Shown piece after piece: positions 1-8,509 of a stretch of DNA of 64,000 nucleotides; positions within the stretch are counted from its first letter, which is position 1; the number at the start of each line of letters is the position of its first letter. Location of the stretch: contig NZ_LIUT01000001.1 of NCBI RefSeq assembly GCF_001277345.1, positions 2,164,173 to 2,228,172 on the forward strand, in the 5' to 3' direction. This stretch comes from Paenibacillus solani (GTDB lineage: Bacteria; Bacillota; Bacilli; Paenibacillales; Paenibacillaceae). The notes under the pieces were generated by a model that saw nothing but the letters and a program-made list of their open reading frames with translations, did no database searches and was not told where the DNA came from. A program made the position numbers and the translations under genes.

Positions 1-35
1 GTTTCTGGCTAACCTAATTATACGTAATTAACTAG

Positions 36-1184
36 TTATCTATAAATCGTGGCCAAGAAGATTTGTCCATCCTCTTCCTCATAATGAAATGACAGTTTGC
101 CTGAACCGAAGTTGTAGATCATATCATACACGCCATCGGCTTCATTGAGATACTCATCATTTGGTTTTCCAAGCCACAATTTTACTGTAGACGGATACAA
201 ATTTCGTTTTTCAGCAAAAAGGTTGAATACCATAACTCTTGCATTGGAATCCAGCTCATGGAGATAGTAATCGAAGCCAATCGCATAGTTTGGATAAACA
301 TAGAAGGCACCCCATTCACCGTTCTCCCGCAGCTTGGCTTTTTTAAGCGTACTTTGAAGCGATTTATGAGTCATGCCAAGCTTGATCCCTGGCTGGTCGG
401 GAAGAGTCCCTTTCTTTGCAGCAGCCTTCAGGCTTTCAAGATAAGCACGGTCACCCATTCCCGAGTTAGGCCAGGAGGGATGATTATAATCCATGTACCG
501 TGTGTCCGCCAAACGCAGTTCCAGCTTGTTCACGTTAAGTTTGAATGTATTTACGGCATACTTGGTAACAGCGTTATTGTAAAACTTGAACTGTACCCGC
601 GCATCTGACAGCATGCGCACACCGTCTCCCCGTCCTGCAGGATAGTAGTCATCCATTTTTTTGCCATTGTGATTGACGAACTTCACGGGCATCAGCGATC
701 CCGAACGAATAATAAAGGGTTTAGCCAGATTAAAATTGGATGTTCCCCATTCCGTGATCATCAGAATATCCGGTGTCCCCTTTTCTTTGCTTTGAACGGT
801 ATAATGCCATTTCTGAGGCATCGTAACCGAATGCAGGTCAAGGTTCACGGATTGTATCGTACCATACGACGCTCCTTTTTTGACGAGTGCTGCTTTATAT
901 GTACCTGTGTAATGCTTGTCCCCCGGCTTATTTCCGGTCCAATTGTCCTTTTCGGTCAAGGTTGATGATTTTTCATCTTGAGCGAAAATATAAACCGTGT
1001 AAGAGTTCTGATACGCATCCCGTAGAATAAAAGACAATCGGCTTATCTTTTTTAATTTTTCTACAGGCATGCTCTTTCCTTGTGCTTGTGCAAAATCTGC
1101 TGACACGAATATGCAAACTCCTGCCAAAATAATTGTCAGCAGAAAAGTGCACAACCATGTTTTGTTGCGAATGTTCTGAATCAT
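36..1184 (-). CDS. Secreted protein of unknown function
   Basis: 382 aa when started at the ATG at 1184, which has an AGGGGG-type ribosome binding site nine bases upstream. A 23-codon upstream extension exists but lacks a comparable site and would bury the signal peptide. The N-terminus is a classic Sec signal: basic residues, a long hydrophobic stretch, then a probable cut after AQA near residue 34. No membrane segment follows, so the product is probably exported. The last ~110 residues contain a compact unit with repeated aromatic positions (KLGMTHKSL, WLGKPNDEY, YNFGSGKL) resembling small repeat domains seen in Paenibacillus and Bacillus secreted proteins of unknown role. It lies 88 bases downstream of fbp on the same strand and could be read through from it. 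I do not recognise a function. Confidence 0.75.
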   Translation of the reverse strand: MIQNIRNKTWLCTFLLTIILAGVCIFVSADFAQAQGKSMPVEKLKKISRLSFILRDAYQNSYTVYIFAQDEKSSTLTEKDNWTGNKPGDKHYTGTYKAALVKKGASYGTIQSVNLDLHSVTMPQKWHYTVQSKEKGTPDILMITEWGTSNFNLAKPFIIRSGSLMPVKFVNHNGKKMDDYYPAGRGDGVRMLSDARVQFKFYNNAVTKYAVNTFKLNVNKLELRLADTRYMDYNHPSWPNSGMGDRAYLESLKAAAKKGTLPDQPGIKLGMTHKSLQSTLKKAKLRENGEWGAFYVYPNYAIGFDYYLHELDSNARVMVFNLFAEKRNLYPSTVKLWLGKPNDEYLNEADGVYDMIYNFGSGKLSFHYEEEDGQIFLATIYR

Positions 1185-1272
1185 CCTTCGTTTTCCCCCT
1201 GTTAGTTGAGATGATATGTATGTTGTGCCGTATTTGAGTTTATCATCTCTCATGGGGATTTCCTATACAAGT

Positions 1273-3204
1273 TCAAACCATGTTGCGATATTCCAGAAGA
1301 TTCATCAAATTAGAGATTTTATGCAGCAGCTTCTTCCCGACATTGGTTTCCCTCACCAGCTTCCGCTCCAGTTCTTTGTCCACCAGTCTTTTTACAGACA
1401 ATACGTCCGTTCCGTTACATAACACGTCTTCTTTTGAATTAAATTTCTGATGGGCGACGAGCTGCATGCCAAAGGAATTATACAACAAGGTATATCCGGC
1501 GATTCCCGTTGTGGATTGATAGGCTTTGGAAAAACCGCCGTCAATGACGACCATTTTCCCGTTTGCTTTAACGGGATTCTCTCCACGGATTTCTCTAACT
1601 GGCGTGTGGCCGTTAATGATATGTCCTTGATCCGGATTCAAACCAAACTCCATCAGGATTTTCCGGCAGATTTCCTCATTTTCACGCAAATGGTAGTAAG
1701 GGTTCTTTCTTTCCTTATGGGTTTCTTTATCTTGGATAAAGTATCGTTCAAATGTGGTCATTTCTCTCTTTCCAAAGAGCGAGGAACATTCTCCTGTCCA
1801 GATGTACCATACCATATCCGTAGCCAAATCATACGTCTCTTCCGGATGTGCAAAGGCGTAACGCAAATAATATTCAAAAACATCGATAAGGCGACGTCCC
1901 GAATACGTCTTGTCTTCAATTTGCATTTCTTCCATGTTTCCTTTTTCATCCAAAGGAATACAACCATGGATTAACAAATTCCCGTTGTATTTTAAATAAA
2001 AGCTGCCCTTTTTCATAAGGAAATTCATATGTCTCGCCAGCTTTTCGGAATGCTGAACGGAGAACAGCAGCTTTTCCATCACCTGCTGTTCTTCCTCCAG
2101 CAATTGTTCAGGCTGCTGTGGATTTACAGCTCTGAAACAGGTGTTTTCCAGTGGGTAAGTTTTTCCGCGGATCTTGATCTCATTTTTGCCGTAATCGATC
2201 TGCTCCAGCATAAGCCTGTCAGACATATTAAAGTATGGGCGTCTCTTGACGATCGGGATTTCAAGCTTAAACTGGATCATGGCAATGGCTTGATGAATTT
2301 TGGTAATCTGCAGGATTTCCTGCTCCGATACGTTATGTCCAGCTTGCAGTTTCGGTCTGAAGGCCGGATTGTCATCATAGTATTTCTCCGCCAAGTTTAG
2401 CAATGGGCGAAGATTGATCCCGTAAACATCTTCAATGATGTCCAGATTGTCGTATCTGGCGCAGATCCGGATAATATTTGCAAGGCAGACTAGGGATCCC
2501 GCATAGGCACCTATCCACAGGACATCATGGTTCCCCCACTGAATGTCTACAGAATGGTAGTTGATCAGCGTGTCCATAATTTTATCGGGGTCCGGCCCGC
2601 GGTCATAGATATCTCCGACCACATGAAGATGATCAACCACCAGGCGCTGGGTCGTATAAGCAAGGCCAATAATGAGCTTGTCTGCCTGGCCCAAGGAGAT
2701 AACTTGCCGGTATATTTCCTCATAATACGGATCCTTATTGTTGGTCGAATCGGTTTTGTAAAGTAGCTCTTCTACAATATATACAAACCGCTCCGGAAGA
2801 GCTTTACGCAGCTTCGAACGTGTATACTTGGAAGAGGCATAAATAATGAGCTTAAGCAGGTGTTCAATCGTTTGTCTATACCATCGGTTCAAAGCTTGTT
2901 TATTGCACAGGTCACCTTTAACCAGCTGTATTTTTTCTTCTGGATAATAAACTAACGCCGCAAATTCATTGATTTCTTTATCCGTCCAATCCTCACGGAA
3001 CAAATCTTTGATTTTTTCTTTAACCATACCCGATCCGTTTCTTAATACATGCTGAAAAGCCTGGAATTCCCCATGCAAATCACTGACAAAATGCTCAGTA
3101 CCCTTAGGAAGATTACAAATCGCTTCAAGGTTGATGATCTCTGTTACGACTTTTTCTTCCGTATCATATTGCTGGGCCAATAAATCTAGAAATTGTGCAT
3201 CCAA
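1273..3204 (-). CDS. fbp: Fructose-1,6-bisphosphatase, class III
   Basis: Hydrolyses fructose-1,6-bisphosphate to fructose-6-phosphate in gluconeogenesis, in the cytoplasm. The protein shows the metallophosphatase signature of the Firmicute class III enzyme (B. subtilis Fbp type): SDLHGE near the N-terminus, [10 protein letters not shown], then WGNHD, and later NGHTPV. These supply the metal ligands and catalytic groups. Length is 643 aa if translation starts at the TTG at 3204, which has GAGGGGG nine bases upstream and gives an N-terminus that aligns with the family ([20 protein letters not shown]). The longer reading frame to 3273 adds 23 unrelated residues and has no good ribosome binding site. 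The full C-terminus is present and nothing looks damaged. The upstream neighbour ends in a strong terminator, so this gene is probably transcribed alone or with the secreted protein downstream. Confidence 0.95.
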   Translation of the reverse strand: MDAQFLDLLAQQYDTEEKVVTEIINLEAICNLPKGTEHFVSDLHGEFQAFQHVLRNGSGMVKEKIKDLFREDWTDKEINEFAALVYYPEEKIQLVKGDLCNKQALNRWYRQTIEHLLKLIIYASSKYTRSKLRKALPERFVYIVEELLYKTDSTNNKDPYYEEIYRQVISLGQADKLIIGLAYTTQRLVVDHLHVVGDIYDRGPDPDKIMDTLINYHSVDIQWGNHDVLWIGAYAGSLVCLANIIRICARYDNLDIIEDVYGINLRPLLNLAEKYYDDNPAFRPKLQAGHNVSEQEILQITKIHQAIAMIQFKLEIPIVKRRPYFNMSDRLMLEQIDYGKNEIKIRGKTYPLENTCFRAVNPQQPEQLLEEEQQVMEKLLFSVQHSEKLARHMNFLMKKGSFYLKYNGNLLIHGCIPLDEKGNMEEMQIEDKTYSGRRLIDVFEYYLRYAFAHPEETYDLATDMVWYIWTGECSSLFGKREMTTFERYFIQDKETHKERKNPYYHLRENEEICRKILMEFGLNPDQGHIINGHTPVREIRGENPVKANGKMVVIDGGFSKAYQSTTGIAGYTLLYNSFGMQLVAHQKFNSKEDVLCNGTDVLSVKRLVDKELERKLVRETNVGKKLLHKISNLMNLLEYRNMV

Positions 3205-3381
3205 AACAGATGTCCCCCTCAAGGAAATATGATGATTTATGCAAAAGGAATATTGCCACTCTCGAAATGACATCCTAACAGGTCATTCATGCGGTCGATG
3301 TTACGCTCCTTATGTAGTATAGTTAACCAAAAAAGTAAAATTATTTGTGTGGTGGTATCAAAAACGAGCTTATATACACAT

Positions 3382-3412
3382 AAAAAAACCAGAGACCGTG
3401 GGGGTCCTGGTT
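3382..3412 (-). terminator. Rho-independent terminator after the BtrH-like gene
   Basis: Hairpin with AACCAG/CTGGTT outer arms and a GACC/GGTC inner stem. On the minus strand it is followed by seven T residues. It sits 8 bases beyond the stop of the gene ending at 3420 and separates it from fbp. Confidence 0.8.
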
Positions 3413-3419
3413 ATTGTCA

Positions 3420-4400
3420 TCAGATCTTTGATAGTTGGCTCATTGCTTCATATTCTTTGCTAGATAACTCCATAAGAAGATCTGAAGCCTGATTTAAGAA
3501 TCGTATTTCATGAGTTTCGCCCGCATTTCTGATAAGATTAGATACTTCCTCCCACATCGGAGCAATTTTGGTAAAGAGATTATAGGCATTTTGTAGAGGA
3601 GCATGTTCAAGCATAATCAAACACTCTTTTAAGAAATCTCTGTACATATTTCTAAAGAGAGAACCTCCGGTTCCCCCACGCTCCATTAGAGTCGCTGTAA
3701 GGACTAAATCATCTTCGATTTTTTCACTTCGCTCAAACCAATTTTTAATCTCTACACTTGTTTTCTTAATGCCTTTATAGCCCAAGTTTTTTATAGGAGG
3801 ATTTAGATAATCGATGGCATTACCTTTGATTGCTTTAATAATGACATCCCTTAAATTTGAAACATCCCCTTCTTTCTTAATTGTGTAAGATAGATTTTTT
3901 GAGGACATCGGACCTTTTTCGTTTCTCGCCAGTGCTAAATTACGAAGACTCGTTTTTACCATACCGCCCTGTTGTTTTGTATCTACTAAGTAGGCATAGC
4001 AATCGTCATATCCATACATGGCCACATAATGACCTGCAAAATGTACCTTGTTTGTGAAATAATCAAGATGATAACTGTCAAGCTTCAAACCTACAATAAT
4101 TCCTTTATCGATGTTCTGCTTAACATTTTCCCATGCCTTCTTACAGGAGGAAGTCTCCTTAACATCCATCTGTAAATTTAAGTTACTGACAATCTTTTGG
4201 GTAAGCAGATCTGGTTTCACTCTTCCCCCGATAAACGGAAAGTCCATACTTTTCATGTCCCAATAGATATAGCCTAGTCCTTCACCAACTCCGAACAACA
4301 TGGCCTCAGACATTTCAATTCCTAAACTTTTTAGCAAGGTTCCGGTAGCCGTAGTCTCACAGTGTTGGCCTATAAAAGGTGAAAAACTGTTAATGATCAT
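3420..4400 (-). CDS. BtrH_N / DUF4872-type protein (papain-like acyltransferase fold)
   Basis: 326 aa. The N-terminal ~140 residues match the BtrH_N pattern: Cys14 in GQHCETTATG, an acidic/aromatic stretch, His124 in HFAGHYVAMYGYDD, and Asp140 in YLVDTKQ. Together these form a plausible Cys-His-Asp triad. The C-terminal half is helical, as in the DUF4872 partner domain. BtrH of butirosin biosynthesis transfers an acyl group from a carrier protein to an aminoglycoside; many relatives sit in biosynthetic or peptide-maturation loci with unknown substrates. No carrier protein lies next to this copy. It follows a broken S41 peptidase gene on the same strand with a 43-base gap, so the two may once have been one operon. 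A second, distant relative lies inside the NRPS cluster at 42152-43123. Confidence 0.75.
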   Translation of the reverse strand: MIINSFSPFIGQHCETTATGTLLKSLGIEMSEAMLFGVGEGLGYIYWDMKSMDFPFIGGRVKPDLLTQKIVSNLNLQMDVKETSSCKKAWENVKQNIDKGIIVGLKLDSYHLDYFTNKVHFAGHYVAMYGYDDCYAYLVDTKQQGGMVKTSLRNLALARNEKGPMSSKNLSYTIKKEGDVSNLRDVIIKAIKGNAIDYLNPPIKNLGYKGIKKTSVEIKNWFERSEKIEDDLVLTATLMERGGTGGSLFRNMYRDFLKECLIMLEHAPLQNAYNLFTKIAPMWEEVSNLIRNAGETHEIRFLNQASDLLMELSSKEYEAMSQLSKI

Positions 4401-4443
4401 GGATCCACTCTTCTTTCGTCATTTTTTCTAACCTAATATTTTG

Positions 4444-6171
4444 TCATATCCCATCTATAATCAATTCAACAGCTCTTTCAATGTACTCGTCTCTGCCTTC
4501 CATAAGGCCTTCAATGGTTGGATCAAGGCGAATATCTGGCTGCAAGCCTACTCTTTGCGTTGGTTTTTTTTCTGGATCAAATACACCGAATCCGCTGATA
4601 GCGGTTTTTATTTTTCCTGGAAGCATGAAGATACGGATATCACCATCCGGCCCGGCTGACGGCCTTCCGAGAACTATGGAATTATCAGCATTTCTAAGGG
4701 ACATTGTTGCAAACTCCCCTTGACTCGCGGTATGTTCATTGATTAAGATCACTACTTTTCCTTTATAAACCTCATCATTTGTTTCTTGAGGTTTCCCTGA
4801 GATCATGGGTTCAATATAATAAAATTCACCGGGGATTGCACGATTGGGGGCTGATGCTGTGGCAAATATTTTTTCTGATGGAATGAGATATTTGGCTAAT
4901 TCATAAGTAAGTGAGCTAGATGGGTAGTTTCTTAGGTCTACAATAAGACCTTTCGTGTTCCACCACTTCTTCATGATTTTATCAATCTCTCCATATTTCA
5001 AGAGACCGGCATTGATATAGTAGATTTCTCCATTCTCCAATTCCTGTGATTTTGTGTCAATCATGAAACTAATATCTTCTTGACTGCCTACTGAACTAAT
5101 ATTCATCGTATTACCGCGCCGAACGACGGTAACGTCCGTATTCTTCTGCTCTATTCGGAATAGATCCAGAAAAAACAAACTGGCTGTATCTTCTCGCGAC
5201 TGTGAAATATATTTCCTTCTATCGTCTAATAATTCATCGATACTTTTGTCGCCTACAGTTAATATAATGTCTCCGACTTCAAGTCCACATTTGCGAATCA
5301 CTTTACTTATAACAATTTGATCATTAATCTCAATAAAGTTTACGGGCAGCCGATATGTACCGTAGTAATCAGTAATTACCTCTCTATTTTTGCCCACCAA
5401 AATAGCATGTCAATCATGTATTTTAGTTGTCAGTTCCACTAAGGTCATGAAATAAGAATCATAATCCGACCCATCAATCATTTTGGGGATGAAAACGAGA
5501 AGTACTTGCTCCCAATCCTCACCGATGACATCTTTATAGGGATAGTAATATTCAATAATGTTCCAATAGCGGAATAAACTCATCAACCTGTAGCCTGTAT
5601 CATCGAAAATCATATTCGAGTATGGGTTTTCTTTATCCACAAAACGAACATATGCATGTTCACGTTTTGATATATTAGAATCCAATAGCTTGGACAATTC
5701 AAGACTCAGTTCTGTTCCGAGATATTTCTCATCTTTGCAACAATCTGTGGATGGACTAAGCTGTATGGAATCTTCAGAAAATTGATATTCTGTTGCAAGC
5801 TCTCCAGGAATAGATTCGCTACCTAATGAATGAACCCACCCATAGAGAATGGAGTTAACATCCGAGTCTTCTGCTAAAATAGATGGTATAATCCGAAAAA
5901 GCTCATCATCCCAATTTATTTCTCCAGATACAACCTTGGGATGATAATATTTCACCACTCCCCATACCTTACTGGGCTTAGCCAGGTCCTCGATCTTTTG
6001 CTCAGAAAGGCTGGAGAATTTCACTCCACTTCCTGTATCAAATTTGCGATCCTTCTCTCTCTCGAGTTGATTGCTCTCTTGTGATGTAGAACATCCTGCG
6101 AAAATGAAAATAAACAATACAGTGAAAAGTACAAGGGACTTCCAACTTCTCCTTGTTTCTTCTCCCACCAT
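4444..6171 (-). pseudogene. S41 peptidase lipoprotein, interrupted by an in-frame TGA
   Basis: The two halves (6171 to 5410 and 5400 to 4444) read in the same frame and align end to end with the intact paralogue at 8510-10270. The only visible lesion is a TGA at 5407-5409. The paralogue has TCT (Ser) there, directly before the probable catalytic His of the D-S-H motif. Residues on both sides continue without a shift (IHD-stop-HAILVGKN against IHDSHVYLLGKN). The N-terminus carries a lipoprotein signal (FAGC). The C-terminal half keeps the PDZ-like region, the probable nucleophile Ser in NEHTASQGE, and the conserved end. Frame preservation suggests a recent nonsense change, readthrough (TGA followed by C is a leaky context), a sequencing error, or reinitiation at internal GTG/ATG codons. 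Confidence 0.85.
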
Positions 6172-6217
6172 TTTCCCCACCTTTCAGCTCAATAATTTAT
6201 ACATTTTCTTTCTTGCA

Positions 6218-6264
6218 AATAAAAAGCCCCAGCCTTAGATATATTACTTATCCTAGGCTAGGGC
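6218..6264 (-). terminator. GC-rich hairpin with U-tract in the leader of the broken S41 gene
   Basis: On the minus strand a GCCCTAGCC...GGCTGGGGC stem is followed by TTTTTATTT. It can end transcripts of the receptor/peptide pair upstream. It also lies about 50 bases before the start of the S41 pseudogene, and the same hairpin precedes the intact paralogue (10322-10364). An attenuator role is therefore possible. Confidence 0.75.
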
Positions 6265-6499
6265 GTATGTTGTCTGAGCTTTAATTCTGGTTATTCAGAT
6301 GGTATTCATAAAGGTGATAACCCTGTATCAATAATATTTGTCTATCTCATTCTACACTTAACTGCTGGATGGGTAAGTTTTCGGTGCACGTGTCGGATCA
6401 ATTGGTTCTTTAGCTTCGCGATGATTCTTAGAAAGCAATGAACCATTTCCCTTCAATTGAAATGGTTCATTTAAAGCTTTTATATAGAAGGTTTGATCT

Positions 6500-6646
6500 C
6501 TAGGTACCGCCTTCTCCCCATCCATGGCTTAATGTCGTTATTCCGGAACCAGGTTTTGGATTAGTTACTACTATTGGTCCTTCTATTTGTAGAAATATAA
6601 GATTAAGACAACACACTATAAGAAGAGTAGCGGTTATTTTTTTCAT
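6500..6646 (-). CDS. Aip-like quorum-sensing peptide precursor (48 aa)
   Basis: A short ORF overlapping the last 44 bases of the receptor gene in another frame, with GAGGTG about ten bases before its ATG. The product starts MKKITATLLIV and continues hydrophobic to about residue 21, an export signal. A polar stretch with NPKPGSG follows, and the C-terminus is TTLSHGWGEGGT. The SHGxG core near the C-terminus closely resembles the mature SHGRGG-type peptides I recall for the AloR-Aip systems of Paenibacillus polymyxa. Placement directly after, and overlapping, the cognate receptor gene is typical of aimR-aimP, rap-phr and plcR-papR pairs. Predicted life cycle: Sec export, extracellular trimming, re-import by an oligopeptide permease, and binding to the receptor encoded upstream. 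The exact mature ends cannot be read from sequence. Confidence 0.75.
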   Translation of the reverse strand: MKKITATLLIVCCLNLIFLQIEGPIVVTNPKPGSGITTLSHGWGEGGT

Positions 6647-7985
6647 GGAGATTTTTCACCTCGTTTACTAAGTATTTGTATTTGTTTTCTTCATCTGAAG
6701 TAGACAATCCTCTATTTTGCTCAAAAATAGTCATGCACCTGATTATGTTTTTGTCGTTATTACAATTCACGGAAAATTCCAATCCTTGCAGTATGGTTTC
6801 TATGCCCATCTCCGGTTTATGTCTCAGATAATAGATGCCTAACTCGGTCAATATTCTTGAGTGCTGTTCCAAAAGGATGGACTCACTGAAGTTTGGTAAT
6901 TTTCTGTATATAATATAATTCGAAAAGCGAGACAATGCTTCATCAATATTTGTCTCGTATTGATTTGCGACAGTAAGTATTGTGTGAATTGCTAACGGTA
7001 TCTCTCTATCTTTTTCCGCGACCCAGTTAATGTAATCAGGTAATACTTGTAATTCTCCTGACTTCAAGCGATACAGAAGCCGATTCACATATGCCCATTC
7101 TTTGAATTGATTGCTTATCTGATTAGCTTCAGCTGTGTTCTCCTCAATCCACTCTGTATCCTCATATAATGATACATAAAATAAGGCCTGATCAAACTGT
7201 TCGTGTTCTTTGCACACATTTGCCCGCATCAGATGGGAATAAAGAATGTAGAAATAAGCCGGGCGGTTGTTCTTTTGGCGTAGGTAGCTATTTTCTTTCT
7301 CGAGCTCATACTGGATTTTAGCGTTGCGAAATAAATCTTGCGCGAGCACATCAACCTTATTCCAACGACCTAACGCACCATAAACATGTGCCAAATCTAC
7401 AATAGCACCGAGTCGATCAATCAACTCCAGACGATCCACATAATCTTCGAATAGGGTTGCTGCTCTATAGTTGGAGTCCAAATCCTCATTCAGTGAAATA
7501 TAGAATATTCGGTACTGGCAAAGGGCTAACCTCTCAGAATGTTGAAACTTCTCACTCACACTAATCCCTCTGTACATGACGCTAGCTGCCAGGTATCTTT
7601 TCTGGGTAAATAAATCTTCCGCAACGTCAAACAACATGGGGATGTAGTTAAGATCCTCAAGAATATTATTGACGATCCTCTCAATGCAGTCGACCCTATC
7701 CAAGTCAGCACAGCGATATAAAAAAGGCCTTATTCTACGCCAAGTCACTTTAGATTGATATAAACATATTTCAACATATGCGCTGAAAAAGTAGTCTTCA
7801 GGCAACCCCATAGCTGCTGTGATATTATCCAATTCTCTCATCGACATCGGTCTTGTACCATTCATTATACGGCTCAGGGAACCTGAATTAATCCCAGAAA
7901 TCGTTGCGAAATTGGAAAGTGATATATTCGAATCTCTTAGATAATTCTCCAACGCGGTCCTTACTATAGAAATCTGCTCATTCAT
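6603..7985 (-). CDS. AloR-like peptide-responsive regulator (HTH + TPR)
   Basis: 460 aa. Residues ~1-65 form an XRE-type helix-turn-helix (LSNFATISGINSGSLSRIMNGTRPMS). The remaining ~390 residues are helical repeats of TPR type, the architecture of RRNPP receptors that bind short signalling peptides (AimR, PlcR, AloR). Length and overall plan fit AloR better than Rap, which lacks the HTH, or PlcR, which is shorter. Its stop codon lies inside the overlapping peptide gene (6500-6646), so the two are transcribed together. Upstream, an extended -10-like TGTTATAGT and a GTTAATTAAC palindrome (8038-8047) make a plausible promoter and operator. Likely targets are itself and the flanking S41 genes, by proximity only. 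GGGGTG six bases before the ATG supports the start. Confidence 0.8.
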   Translation of the reverse strand: MNEQISIVRTALENYLRDSNISLSNFATISGINSGSLSRIMNGTRPMSMRELDNITAAMGLPEDYFFSAYVEICLYQSKVTWRRIRPFLYRCADLDRVDCIERIVNNILEDLNYIPMLFDVAEDLFTQKRYLAASVMYRGISVSEKFQHSERLALCQYRIFYISLNEDLDSNYRAATLFEDYVDRLELIDRLGAIVDLAHVYGALGRWNKVDVLAQDLFRNAKIQYELEKENSYLRQKNNRPAYFYILYSHLMRANVCKEHEQFDQALFYVSLYEDTEWIEENTAEANQISNQFKEWAYVNRLLYRLKSGELQVLPDYINWVAEKDREIPLAIHTILTVANQYETNIDEALSRFSNYIIYRKLPNFSESILLEQHSRILTELGIYYLRHKPEMGIETILQGLEFSVNCNNDKNIIRCMTIFEQNRGLSTSDEENKYKYLVNEVKNLHEKNNRYSSYSVLS

Positions 7986-8509
7986 TTAATTCACCCCAAA
8001 AATTACATTTCTGGATAGTATGAAGAATTAATCAGCGGTTAATTAACTATAACATAAATTTACAAACCGAGATATATTAACCTTAAATGTTCCAATACGC
8101 TAACGTCTTTAAAGGTTCTTTTGACTAGTGTGTCTCGATAACAAATCTTGTAGCCAGTGTTCGAAACAGTCCAGAAATAGTAGCATTTTTATGTCTCAAC
8201 AACGGGAGTTCTTATATAGAATCTGATCGATAATGGTTTCAATTTCTTGTCACAACGCTAGCACAACAAATGTATCGATAAAAGAAAAAAGTCGCTAAAA
8301 TAGCGACTTTCAATGGCACAAATTCATGAATCTCGATTGCCCACCAACACGAAACTGATTAATAGAACCCGTCTACTCCTCATCCTTCCTCCCTTATAAT
8401 TAGGTCTCGGAAGCACATAGGGCTTGTACACACAAATAAATTTTCATATCTAATGCAATCTTCTCTTATAGTGTTTGCTATTTTTGATATAGAACTGTTA
8501 AGAAATAGT
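7986..8509. other. Non-coding interval upstream of the receptor gene
   Basis: About 520 bases without a convincing gene. It holds the presumed receptor promoter (palindrome GTTAATTAAC at 8038-8047, extended -10 nearby). It also holds a hairpin at 8284-8310 (AAAGTCGCTA/TAGCGACTTT, U-tract on the minus strand) that probably terminates the S41 transcript coming from the right. The rest is AT-rich and I see nothing further in it. Confidence 0.5.
8284..8310 (-). terminator. Hairpin terminator downstream of the S41 peptidase
   Basis: Perfect AAAGTCGCTA...TAGCGACTTT inverted repeat followed on the minus strand by T-rich sequence. It lies about 200 bases past the stop of the peptidase gene. A degenerate copy with the same right arm occurs at 34592-34617. 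Confidence 0.7.

Noticed and set aside
6603..7985. Rap phosphatase or PlcR as the identity of the receptor
   Set aside because: Rap proteins lack an N-terminal DNA-binding HTH and PlcR is much shorter; the peptide's SHGxG core also fits AloR/Aip better.
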